DNA of 64,000 nt from Hygrophila difformis (Eukaryota > Streptophyta > Magnoliopsida > Lamiales > Acanthaceae). How positions within the stretch are numbered: position 1 is the first letter of the stretch; each line of letters starts with the position of its first letter. Of the stretch, positions 25,959-37,336 are shown one piece after another. The position numbers were made by a program, and so were the translations under genes. The stretch is taken from contig JAOANR010000012.1 of the NCBI GenBank assembly GCA_030278955.1, positions 25,847,977 to 25,911,976 of the forward strand. The letters are read 5' to 3'. A model generated the notes under the pieces. The model was given only the letters and a program-made list of their open reading frames with translations. It was not told the origin of the DNA and made no database searches.

Positions 25959-26414
25959 CTGGGAAAAACCCTTGTCAGAATAACTTATAACAACTAAAAT
26001 TCTGCTCGTGCCTATATGTATAATGTGCGTGTGTTCCCATCCCCAAATATAACTTTATAACTTTTAAAACACTTGGCATAGTCTTTCCAAAAATTATTTT
26101 AGTGCAAAAATTGCAATAATTTAAATGCACCACTTCCTTGGAAAAATGCTTCAAAAATAATTTCTTCGTGCACAAATTTTAAAAATTTTAAATGCACTAC
26201 TAGCATAGCAATCATGCTTTAAAAATAATCCCTAATGTGCAAAAATTTAAGTAATTTAAATGCACATTTTTCCATCGCAAAAATACTTCCAATGCTTTTA
26301 GTGTAAAAATTTAATAATTTTGAATACACTACTTGCATAGCCATAGAACTTTCAAAATAATTTTTGGTGCATAAATTTTAAATAATTTAAATGCACAAAT
26401 TCCAAGAGCAAAAT

Positions 26415-26426
26415 GCTCTGATACCA
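26415..26426 (-). other. LARD primer-binding site (Met-tRNA)
   Basis: The minus strand reads TGGTATCAGAGC, three bases after the end of the 5' LTR (26430-30732). This sets the orientation of the element. Confidence 0.9.
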
Positions 26427-26429
26427 AAC

Positions 26430-29400
26430 TGTAACACCCCCATTTTCTCTAAAGATGCAGCGGAAGAAAAGTGCACAAATCAATGGGTGGGGTGCTACCG
26501 CCACGTATCCCGGACCGCCCGAAATACGCTAAGGCTAAAAATAATGGGTGCAGAACATAAGAGTTTAATGCATATGATAACCACTTCCCGGGCAAGTTAG
26601 CATATACTCTGCACAAAAGCTTATAATACCGTAACAAGTATAAGCTTAATAAAAATATTTGGTATAGCGGAACCAAACGGAGGAACGCATTCCTCAAAGG
26701 AGCTCAATAATAGGAATGGAATAAATCCATGGAAATTTTTATTTTAAAAGAGGTTGTACCTCGCATTTCAAAAATATAATAATAAGGGGCTGTCTATCTC
26801 GTATTTCAAAAATAACACTGCTAAATGCAAAAATGCATCGTTTAAACAGTAGGGCACAACGTTTGCATAAGCGGGATAAAACCCAAATAATCATCCATTC
26901 TTGATAAATAATTTCCCATGCTTTATAAAAATTATCTTTGCCTCATAAAAGAATGATCGATCTATGCCAAGAAATAAGTTCTATCCCCATAAGGGATTTT
27001 AGAAATATTCATTCTTATAACTATTACCCCGTACCGTGCCCGTGCAAAATATGCTCTAACGAACCTTGCAGATTTGAAACCTGAAAGGAAATGGTGACAA
27101 GTGTAGAGTCAGCGAAAACAATCGCTGAGTAAGTAGAAGTTTACTCCCGGAGGAGGTAGGGTAGCAGAAATAATTTAAAGACAACAGTTATGGTAATGGT
27201 ATGCTAAAAACGAGAATAATTTGTACATAAAGTCAATATTAATCTAACCCGGGAATAGTTAATACAGCAATATGCGTTACCGAGATGTAAAATCCCAGCC
27301 ACTGTGATGTGCAGGATCCCAACGGGCTCAAACTGCACATACACGCAAGGGTGTGGGGGAGGTAAGAAATTTCCTCGAAACCCACCACTGGAATCAGATA
27401 TGGAACCGCCTGGATAGCCCCAAGAGTCCCCGTGTGGCGATTAAGTGCACAACAACGTAGGAGTTGGGCAGCCAGCCCATACCCAGACCCAGCCCCCGTA
27501 ACAATGAGCTCAAAAATCCGTAGGATTTGAGAATAGTTGCGAACAGTATAAAGCACAGTAAAATGGCATACCAATAATCCAAAAGCAGTAGGGAGCAATA
27601 AGCATAAATTTAAAATATAATAAAGCGGTTTGTAATTTATGCTTAAGCTAAAATAAATTTGGGCTTACTCCCCAAAGAGTAAAAATCTACTTACAGTCAC
27701 CGAAGACGGGATGGGGATGACACACGCACAGGCTACGAGCAGAATCCTTTACAGCTACGTGACTAAGAAAAATACTCTAATATTAATTTATACGCTATAA
27801 TGGCTCTTTAACTAAATTAATAATAATAACTAGAATAATATCTAAATAATATTTAAAAGTTCCATTTAAATAAATCTTACCGGAACACTTCACAGCTTCT
27901 GCGGACTAGTTATAACATTCCACTAAGCTCCTAAAAATCTTTTTATGGAACTAGTAGCAAAAATGGGAAAAGTGAAATAGAAAAGAAAATAGAGAGGACC
28001 GAAGAAGAAAATAGTAGAACAAGAAAAGAATGCAGGACAGAACTCGCGAAAGCAGATAAGAGAATAGAGGACGAATAAACGATAATGAAAGAAGAAAATT
28101 AAGAAGCAGAGTGGAGAGAGAGACGTGTGAGAAGTGTTGGGAAGGAGGTTTATATAGAGAAATTGTAGCCGGCTTTGGTCTGGGCAATCCACAGTCTTGC
28201 TTAACTCTGTAAAATACCTCACAGACATCCGTAATAGTCTATCCAACTGATTGAATTCCCAGGCTTCCATTATTTCTTTACGCAACAGCTAATCCATTCT
28301 GTTTTTGTCCCTTCTACCCGTCCCACAACCCTATTACTTTTGCAGCGGTTCTCTAAATCCCAAATCTCAGATTTGTTTCCTTCATTCCCCCTTGTGCAAC
28401 AGCTTGCTCCTCATCCCTCTTCCCTTTTACCCATCCATTTCGCCCCTCCCCTTCTGTTCCCTTCCAATCACTTCAAGGTCCAAATCTCCACAGGCTTTTA
28501 GTCCCTTCATGGAGGCATTGCAGTGCAGTCCCGGGCGGCGGCGGCGACGGGCGACCGGCGATGGGATGGCAGCGGCGAGACAACAGCGGCGATGGTGGCA
28601 GGCGACTGATTCCCCTCCCTCACTCTCGGATCTCTCTCTCTCTTTCTATTCTTCTTCTTCTTTTTATTTTGATTTTGGTTTTTGATTTGTGGTTGGGGAT
28701 TTGAGGGGTTGTGGTGGTCTTGACTCGATTTTGGAGGGAGGCGAGGGAGATGATGGTGGCGCGGCGGAGCAGGGCCGCGGTTGGTTCGTCCGGAAAATGG
28801 AGAGGTCGGAAATGGCGAAATGGGAGAGGGGCGGAGGCGGCGGACGGTGGCCAGCGACAGGCGGCAGTCGGCCCCCTTCCTTCTATTTTATTCTTCTTTT
28901 TGTGGTTTTGGTTTTCTTTTTTTTGATTTGGTGTTGGTTTTTGTTGGAGGATTGAAGAAAAATGTGAATGGTGGTGTTGGATCTGTGAAGGGGGGTGGCG
29001 TTTTGGTGGTGGTGGCCGGAAGGGCGTGGAGATGACGATGGTGGCTCGGTGGTGGTGATTTTTGGAGCAAAAATGGAGGGTGGCGGATCTGGGTGGCTGC
29101 CGGAGGTGGGCCACCGGCGGTGGTGGCGGCGCCGGAGTGGCGGCGGCGGCGGCGGCGGCTGCAACCTTGTTTTAGGGTTAGGGTTTGATTGGGTTGGGCT
29201 TGCTCCAAATGGGCCTAAGTCAATGGTATTGGGCTATTGGTACTAGACTTGTTTTAATTAAATGCCCCAATTCCAATACTCCAATCCATTCACTTAATGG
29301 ACTTAATTGATTTAACTCATCATAATTATGGACTTAATCAACTAATTAGTTTCAATTATGGACTTAATAATTTTATAACACTTATCTCTTATGGACTTAA

Positions 29401-30732
29401 TAATTTTATAACACTTATCTCTTAACATAATAGATTTAATTGATTTAAATTATTTATTAATTGGCACCGTTAGCCAAATAAATTCAAATTTCCAAATTTC
29501 CCAAACCGGGACAATTGCTAGTCAAAGTTGGACAATTCATCAATTCCCAACAATGAAATGATCATCTATTTTAATATAATTTGTAGGGACTTAATCTTAT
29601 AATCCAATCCACCTTTAATGTTATTTACTTCAATACTTACGAATTATTCGAAACCCTATTTTCTCCAATTCGGGACAATCGCAATTTAACGGCCGGACAA
29701 TTCCTAATAATTACATGGGTTTAGTGTTTTAATTTAATTACACGGACCTAATTTTATGGCTTAACTCATAAATTGTGCTATTTAATAGATTAGTCCATCT
29801 ATTAATTTATCACCTTTAGTGAAATGACTCACCACTTCAAATTCCCTAATCCGGACAATTAATCGTTAAATGGGTCGCTAGATAATTTATTCAATTGGTC
29901 AAGTATTAATATTAATGATTAATTTGTAATATAATTTGAGTCCAATTTCATTTAGTATAACATTAACTCAAAAATTCCTAACGTTTGCCCATTACGCGAG
30001 TTTAGGATTTAAATTATCATTTGTCATGAACTTAATTAATACTTTCTAGATTTAATATTTAGTCTTACTACCATAATCTTATTTAGTGGACTTATGGATT
30101 TAGATTATGATTTCCTTGTCACAATAATCAAGTGTATTGATATTTAACCTAATTACTTATAAATCATTCAATGGGTTTAGCTTACTTAGTAATTAGCTCC
30201 AGTAGGCAAATTGGTCGAGGTCTCGGAAAATATTAATTAAATGTTTCGCTAATTAAAAATTTGTCTGTCCTCTAGTTCCAAAATTTAAGTAGCTAAGTAT
30301 TTTATTCCGACCATTATTATTCATTTCATCATTTACTCATGTCTAATAATATTTATTTAGAGTCCAATAGTTCATAAGCTCGTCTACTTTGGCCATTCAA
30401 TATATTTCTATCCGGTACCCTCGTCAGATAATTTGGTTTAACTTAATTTGCCTTTGGCAATGTTTAATCCAGCTCGTATACATAAACTGGGGAACTTAAT
30501 TAAATTTTTGATAATTTATAAATTAATACTTATATGCTAATTCAATAGTTTCATACTTAAAAGTTTTTAACTCCTAAAATTTAATTCTCAGCTAAGATTG
30601 ATTTGAATAAATTCGCACTTTAAAAGTAAATATCTTTTCCTTTCATGTTCTAAAAATTTTATTTATGAGAAATTTTGAATATTTATTTATTAAAATTTAA
30701 ATTTCTATTAAAAAATTTTACGGGGTGTTATA
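26430..30732 (-). repeat. LARD 5' LTR (element sense)
   Basis: 4303 bp, the same length as the partner at 18611-22913 and nearly identical. The TATA box lies at 28150-28156 on the minus strand. Predicted leader-intron signals are at 27880 (donor) and 27081 (acceptor). Short ORFs in the GC-rich block (28530-29165) are low complexity and not supported as genes. Confidence 0.9.
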
Positions 30733-30737
30733 ATCTT

Positions 30738-33137
30738 ACCCAAGGAAATAGATCTATCACTAGCTATTATAATGATCTCAAATCTCAGTGGCATGCTCTA
30801 AAAGCCTTGAAACCCTTTCCAAAAACTTGTAGTGCAGAAACACTAAAGGCTCTTAAGGATTCAGAGGAGTATGAGTTGTTTGTACAGTTTTTGATGGGGG
30901 TTAATGCTGACTTTGAGCATGTTAGCAATCAGATTCTCCTAATGGATCCTCTTCCTCATGTTAGTTGTGCTCATGGGATGCTGTGTGGTATTGAGCAAAA
31001 GGGCAACAATGGAGGAGACAGTTCAAACACATCTAACTTTGCTCTAGCAGCTGTTGATAGAGGAACTGTGGACAAAGGTGTTGGTCGAGGGAATAGTGTC
31101 ATTTGCTCCTACTGCAAGAAGACAGGTCACACAAGGGAAAAGTGTTATCAGTTGGCTAACAAAAATGCCTATTGTGACCATTGCAAGAAGAGTGGCCACA
31201 GTAGGGCTAATTGCTTCATGGTCTCAGGTGTAATACCAGACTGGTACAAGACCTTAGCTGAGAAAAGGAAGAACAAATCTGTGGTTGGTGCTGTGATCAC
31301 AGGGCCTTCCAAAGGTGTCAGTGGTGAGGACTTGGAGGTCAGAATACTCTCCAAGATTGAAGCCAAATTGGATGAGTTTGCTAAGAATCAGTCTGTGAAT
31401 CTTCCAACACCAATGGACTTTGCTGGAGGAGTGTTTGACAGAGAGATATTTGAACTTGCAGGTAATACTTCGGACTCCAACTTTCTCAGAGGCTCTTGGC
31501 TATTAGACTCAGGTGCTAGTAGTCATCTTTGTGCTGATATTACCTACTTGATTGACCCTCAGCCTTTTAGATTCAACAAGTCAATATTTCTGCCAGATGG
31601 CTCTATCAAAACCCCTACTCACATTGGTTCAGTTAGATTATTGAAAGATCTAATTGTTCCAAATATTTTATTTGTTCCTGGATTGATTCTCAATCTCCTG
31701 TCTATTAGCCAACTCACTAGAGAGCTGCAATGTCTAGCTATTTTTGATCCAACCTCATGTCTTTTGCAGGACATGAAATCTAAGAAGACTTTGCTCAAGG
31801 GTACTCTCCTACATAACCTTTACTCTTTCTGCTATGATAGAAATATTGCTCAATATTGTTTTCCTACTCTCACTACTGTAAGCAAGCCCAGTAATTTTGA
31901 TCTTTGGCACAACATTCTTGGGCATCCCTCCCCCTTAGTTATGTCTAAATTGGGTTTTAACCCTGAGGACAAGAATAAATTGCCCTGTAATACCTGTTCT
32001 ACTTCAAAACTGCATAGATTGCCTTTTTCATCCAGTGATTCTCATGCTTCTTCATGTTTTGACTTGATACACTGTGATCTCTGGGGACCATTCTCTATAG
32101 GAGATAGATCCAATTACAAGTATATTCTAACCATTGTTGATGATTGCTCTAGAGCAACTTGGTTGTATTTGTTGCATCATAAATCTGCTACCTCTGAACT
32201 GCTATCTTCCTACTTCACTTATGTTAAAACTCACTTCAATAAGCTGGTTAAGGTGGTTAGAACTGATAATGGTAGTGAGTTTTGTAACAAATCCTGTTTG
32301 AATCTGTTCACCTCTCTTGGGATTGTTCACCAAACTTCATGCATATACACACCTCAGCAAAATGGTAGAGTGGAGAGAAAACATAGACACTTGATCCAAG
32401 TTGCCAGAAACCTCCTTCTCACATCTTCTGTTCCAAAAAGTTACTGGGGTGATGCTATGCTTTTAGCAACCCATCTTATCAATAGACTCCCTACCTTAGT
32501 CCTTGATTGGAAATCTCCCTGTGAAGTCTTACTTGGTCAAAAACCTGACATCTCTTCACTTCACTGTTTTGGTTGTTTATGCTATGTCAAAATTCCTCAT
32601 CCTTCAGGGAAGCTTGATGCTCGAGGCCTGAAGGGTGCATTTCTTGGGATGGCTCCAGGGAAGAAAGGGTATAAAGTCTTAGTGCTTGATAGCAAAAAGG
32701 TAGTTGTCTCAAGGGATGTAGTATTTCATGACACTATATTTCCCTTTGATCCTAGCCAATCCTTGTCTCCATCCAATATCAGCCCTTCCTCTCCTTCTTC
32801 CCAAGAACCTGCTCTTGATCTGCCTATCCTTCTCTCCTATCCCTCTACATCTCATCAAAATTCTCATGAAATCTGTGAGCAGCCCACTGCTACTCACCAT
32901 AAAGCTGACTCTCTTGGTGATCCCACTGATCATCATGATACACAGCACTCCCCTCTGATCTCTCACAGATCAGTGAGTCATACTCATGATGTCTCCTCCT
33001 CCGTCTCTCCTACTGAGAGACATGACTCATTACACTCCATTGAGTTGCCTGCTAACAACTCAATCTCAGATTTTCCATCTCCTATGGGAAATCCTCCTTC
33101 ATCTAATTCTTTTTTCAGCACTAGAGAAGCTACTTAA
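30738..33137 (+). pseudogene. Copia gag C-terminus, protease and integrase
   Basis: It continues the frame broken at 18610. Two CCHC knuckles occur, CSYCKKTGHTREKC and CDHCKKSGHSRANC. Protease follows with LLDSGASSHLC, then the pre-integrase LWHNILGHPS with CNTCSTSK, and the integrase core with HCDLWGPF, VVRTDNGSEF and PQQNGRVERKHR (the D, D and E residues). A TAA at 33135-33137 ends the frame in the low-complexity Ser/His/Pro linker before RT, where most Copia polyproteins read through. The enzymes look otherwise whole. Confidence 0.93.
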
Positions 33138-33143
33138 GCACCT

Positions 33144-34755
33144 GTGGCTCTTGCCAGACCAAAGAGAAATATTAAGAGGCCAGCTAAGTATAAAGACTAC
33201 ATCTGTACATCCATTGATAGCATTGATCAAGTGCCCTCCTCTTATGATCAAGCTCATGGCATCCCTCACTGGGATAAGGCCATAAATGATGAAATTGCTG
33301 CATTAGAAAAGAATGGGACTTGGGATGTTGTGTCTTTACCTGCAGGGAAGAAACCCATAGGATGTAAATGGGTGTTTAGAGTAAAGTGCAACCCTGATGG
33401 ATCAGTTAACAAACATAAAGCTCGTCTTGTGGCAAAAGGGTTCCATCAGAGGTTTGGCAAAGACTTCTTTGAGATATTTGCCCCTGTTGCCAAGACTATC
33501 AGTGTAAGACTGATTATTGCTCTTGCTGCCTCTCATCGATGGAGTCTCTCTCAAATGGATATCAATAATGCATTTTTACATGGCAAGTTAGAAGAAGAGA
33601 TTTATATTGTTTGCCTTGAGGGACTTGCCTCATCCTCAGGACAGGTCTGCAAACTAAAAAAAATCCCTATATGGCTTGAAGCAAGCCCCCAGGCAATGGT
33701 ACACTGCCCTTAAAACTTTCCTCCTTACCTCAGGTTTCAAGTGCACTTACTCAGATCCATGTGTGTTCTTCAAGTTTACCTGTGTTGGAATCATTATCCT
33801 AGTGGTCTATGTGGATGATATTCTGATCACAGGAGAAGACACAGATGCTATTACTGACATCAAGAAGAGTCTGCACAGAGAATTTACCATTAAAGACCTT
33901 GGTGATGCCTCTTATTTCCTTGGGCTTGAAATCTCCCAATCCTCTTCAGGTATCTCTGTCAGTCAACATAAATATGCTATGGATATTGTCTCTGAAGTTG
34001 AGCTCCCTGCAACTTCCAAAGTTCACATCCCCTGCATTCCTCATCATCAATATGACACCTCTGGACCTCTCTTTGATAGACCTCAGTTGTTTCGAAGGCT
34101 AGTTGGAAAGCTTCTCTACCTAGGCTTCTCAAGACCTGATATCTGCTTCAGTGTGCAGCAACTAAGCCAACACATGCATGAGCCCACTGTCAACCATTGG
34201 AATGGAGTGATCCAGGTTCTGCAATACATTAAAAATACCCCTCACATTGGGCTCCATTATCCTTTTGGTCTCTCTCTTGAATTAAAAGGTTATTGTGATG
34301 CTGATTGGGGCAATTGCCCTACCACTCGAAAATCTCTCACTGGATTCTGTATCTTTCTTGGAGACTCCCTCATCTCCTGGAAAACTAAGAAGCAAGACAC
34401 AGTCTCAAGAAGCTCTACTGAGGCTGAGTATCGCAGCCTTGGAGTCACTGCAGCAGAACTCATTTGGGTTGGTTCCCCCTTCAAAGAGTTGCACCTGTCT
34501 CTACCTACCCCTTATCCCTTGCACTGTGATAACATGTCAGCAATCCAACTTGTCAAAAACGCCATTCATCATGAACGAACTAAGCATCTTGATGTGGGAT
34601 GTCACTTTGTCAGGGATCACTTCCAACAAGTTCTCATTGATCCCCTTTATGTTCCTACTACCCACCAGCTTGCAGATGTGTTTACAAAAGGCTTAACTCC
34701 TCGACATTTTCACCTCTTTTGCTCCAAGCTGAAGCTGTGGAATGCTCCAGCTTGC
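33144..34755 (+). pseudogene. Copia reverse transcriptase and RNase H
   Basis: RT begins with CKWVFRVKCNPDGSVNKHKARLVAKG-type sequence (33360-33450) and DINNAFLHGKL. The frame shifts by one base in an A-rich run near 33655-33665, and the second frame carries QAPRQWYTAL, the catalytic YVDDILITG box and DLGDASYFLGLEI. RNase H follows with GYCDADWG, SSTEAEYRSL and HCDNMSAIQL. It ends just before the polypurine tract. Confidence 0.93.
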
Positions 34756-34783
34756 GGGGGGGGGGGGGGGGGGGGGGGAGGGG
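34756..34783 (+). other. Copia polypurine tract with 23-G run
   Basis: 23 consecutive G followed by AGGGG, directly against the 3' LTR. It is the plus-strand primer site. Length may be affected by slippage in the genome or in sequencing. Confidence 0.85.
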
Positions 34784-35080
34784 TATTGAGCATGAGGAGA
34801 TGAAGCCAAGAAAGGTTGCAGAGCTCGACTGGCAGCAGCATAGGAGATGAAGGCTTTTGTTTTGTTGTTTTTTTTGTCTTTTGGGCTTATGTCTCATACT
34901 GGGCTTATTTTCCTGTTAATGGGCCATTCCTGTTACTGGATCCATTCATTAGCCTTAGCCCATTAGTTTGAGTGTATATGTTCCAGTATTTTCCTTTTGC
35001 AAAGTGTAACAAACTTATTCTTTCGCACTCATCAATGGAACAGCATTTCCCTTCTTCCTCATTCTCTCTCAAGTTTCACA
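34784..35080 (+). repeat. Copia 3' LTR
   Basis: 297 bp, matching 17804-18096 except for one substitution near the end and four inserted bases. It is followed by the TTAGC target duplication. Confidence 0.93.
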
Positions 35081-35228
35081 TTAGCCCAATTGCCAAATGA
35101 AGAAAGAATTCTATGACCTTATCACCCATTAAACAAATGCAAAGTTGTGAATGATTCTTTGAAGAGTAGCTTTCTAAATTTAGATATCATGTATAGTTTT
35201 AACTTAAGAATTACGTATTTTAACTGAA

Positions 35229-35930
35229 TTTTTTTGGTGAGGGGAGCCGAAGCTCAGCAAATAAGAGAAACAAGACTACAGAAAAAAGAAAAGGAAGGGG
35301 AAAACCAAAACAAAGAAAGAAAAAATCTAACAATCAAAACCGAGGGTACCAAGTGGCTGCCATATCATGGCCGAACATCATTCGGGGAAAGGCCCAGGTC
35401 GTAAAGAATTCCACCGAACGCGATCCATGCTTAGCCAAAGCATCAGCTACAACATTGCTTTCCCGAAGAATATAGAACCATTTGTAGCCTGGTCGAAGAA
35501 TAAGGATGTCCTGGATACGTCGAATCAAAGCATAGAGAGGGTGGCCGGATCTCAAATCGTGCCGAATGAGACGAAGAGCCTCCATTGAATCAGAGTAGCA
35601 ACAAATGGATTCAACACCCATAGCATGGAGCCGTTTCAAACCATTCCAAATACCATAGAGTTCTGCCAAGAGATTAGTAGACATGCCAATCGAGCCAGAA
35701 AACCCTTCCAGCCAACGACCATCCCTATCACAAAGAACTCCACCAAACTCTGCACGCCCCGAGTTCCCAAGTGCACTGCCATCAACATGCAACATGCAGC
35801 ACCATACCATTATGACTCCGGGGTTCCACTGAACTTGGTGCAATTCCCTAACATGAGGTGAGCGGCTGCAGGTCCTCTCAAAAGCTTCACCGAGTAATCT
35901 GGCCCGACGAACGACTTCCTCATTATTCCA
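35229..35930 (-). mobile_element. 5'-truncated LINE with RNase H domain
   Basis: A minus-strand frame (35843-35334) encodes an RNase H-like domain with HVDGSALGNSGRAEFGGVL, LAELYGIWNGL, YSDSMEALRLI and ESNVVADALAKHG, as at the C-terminus of plant L1-type LINEs. A short A tail (plus-strand T at 35229-35235) marks the 3' end. TATTTTAACTGAA (35216-35228) and TATTTTAACAGAA (35931-35943) are a 13-bp duplication with one mismatch. Only the last 0.7 kb inserted, typical of abortive LINE integration. The RNase H frame itself is open. Confidence 0.85.
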
Positions 35931-35943
35931 TATTTTAACAGAA

Positions 35944-36390
35944 TTTCTTTTTAAAAAAGATATATACTTAAATTATTCCATATTTCTAATTTCATATATC
36001 AATTTTAAGAAATACACATCAATTTCAAAATATTTGAAAAACATAAGCATACATTCAAATTCAACAGTTTTCAATTCACTATTTTTTTTTTTTTTTTTTT
36101 TTGTGGGTAATGACTATTTTTTACACCTAAACTATTTGGACATGTCTATTTATGTCCTTAAACTTTTTTTTGGAAAAAAAATACCCTTTAATTATCTAAA
36201 TGTAAAATTTACTACACTTATGTCCAATTTGAACGTTAACTCCCCTAATGGACGTTAAGTTGCAGGGATAAAATTGTATTTACACTTTTTTTATTTCATT
36301 CATTCAACTTTTTTTTGCAGGGTTAATTTGTAAAATTTAGGGTAAATTAGGAGTAATCTATATATATATAGAGGATGAGTATATATATTA
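35944..36390. other. AT-rich DNA with Mutator-TIR-like fragment
   Basis: After a T run (36082-36102), GGGTAATGACTATTTTTTACACC and the following text resemble the TIRs at 10566-10763 in layout. No second arm was found, so it is probably a fragment. No gene seen. Confidence 0.3.
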
Positions 36391-37336
36391 TCTATATATA
36401 TATATTAAAGCATTAGTGAACAACCCATCCTAAATTTAATGTGGTGTCTCCATTTCAAATTTCTAATTTTTTATAGATTTTTGCATTTTTAATTGTGTTA
36501 ATTTTAGATTTCGCATTTATGTATTTATTTATTCATTAATATATATTTTTATTTTTTGAAATATATGATATTTCCAATTTATATGGAATTCCCACAATAT
36601 TCACTTTTAAAAAAATTTGAAAGATTTGAAATTTAAAATTTTGCATATTTTATTTTATCTATATCATTTTGCATTTTCTATTTACTAAATTTAGATTTTC
36701 GCATTTACTTATTTATTCATTATAAATTTTATCGTATTCTGTATAAAATATATCATTTACTTATAAATTTCCGCTCTATCCTATCGTGTCACATATATTC
36801 ACTTTTAAGAACATTTGAAAGATAAAATTTGAAATTTGCATTTTTTATTTTATCTATTTTGGATTTTATTATTTTGAATTTTTTTTTATCTATTTTAGAT
36901 TGTATTATTTTACATTTTTGTTTTAGATTTTATTGCTGCATTTATTATTTATTTATAGATTTCAAGGTTTTACACAATAGGATTATTATGACATGAATAC
37001 ACATTTCAGTTTTTGCACCATATAATTATTATGTTGAGGTTCTGTACCAGCAACTAAAAATTATGTTGCGTTTATGTTTCAATATAGTGATCATATATAA
37101 TGCCGGTAATTTTGTGTAGGTTTGGTATCACTCTTTGGTTATATTTTCCGGGGTGTGGTAAATGGTGTAATCAAAATGTACATTGCACATCATATTTATT
37201 CATTCATGTTAATATATTAATGTGTATATAGCAATCCCAATTTTTAGTTTTTAAAAAATATTTAATTTCCAATTTATATGGAGTTCCCACAATTTTTAGT
37301 TTTTAAAAGATTTTGGAATTTCAAATTTATATAGAA
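36391..37336 (+). mobile_element. Possible Helitron 5' segment (plus orientation)
   Basis: A|TCTATATATATATATTAAAG at 36391 has the TC start and AT-rich head of plant Helitrons. A plus-strand PIF1-type helicase relic lies beyond the nested Helitron. The two may belong to one decayed autonomous Helitron. The simple sequence makes this start weak. Confidence 0.3.

Larger units (their letters stand above)
18611..30732 (-). mobile_element. LARD-like LTR retrotransposon (large LTRs, no pol)
   Basis: Two direct repeats of 4303 bp (18611-22913 and 26430-30732) flank a 3516-bp core. ATCTT lies on both sides (18606-18610 and 30733-30737). The Met-tRNA primer site beside the right LTR and polypurine tract beside the left LTR fix the minus orientation. 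By eye the LTRs differ at roughly 25-30 positions, so the insertion is young. The core has no gag, protease, RT or integrase, only one convincing ORF (25958-25512). LTR and core sizes match those reported for LARD elements of Triticeae. It must be mobilised in trans, probably by a chromovirus-like Gypsy, whose tail it shares. Confidence 0.9.
17804..35080 (+). mobile_element. Copia LTR retrotransposon, split by a nested element
   Basis: Two nearly identical LTRs (17804-18096 and 34784-35080) are flanked by TTAGC (17799-17803 and 35081-35085). Met-tRNA primer site, gag, protease, integrase, RT and RNase H are in Copia order. A 12-kb element (18611-30732) interrupts gag; without it and one TSD copy the element is about 5.15 kb, a normal Copia size. 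The LTRs differ by one substitution and four inserted bases by eye, so the insertion is recent. A stop near 33137 and a one-base shift near 33660 break pol. Confidence 0.95.

Noticed and set aside
35334..35843. Stand-alone host RNase H gene
   Set aside because: Poly(A) tail, 13-bp target duplication and 5' truncation show it is the 3' end of a LINE.
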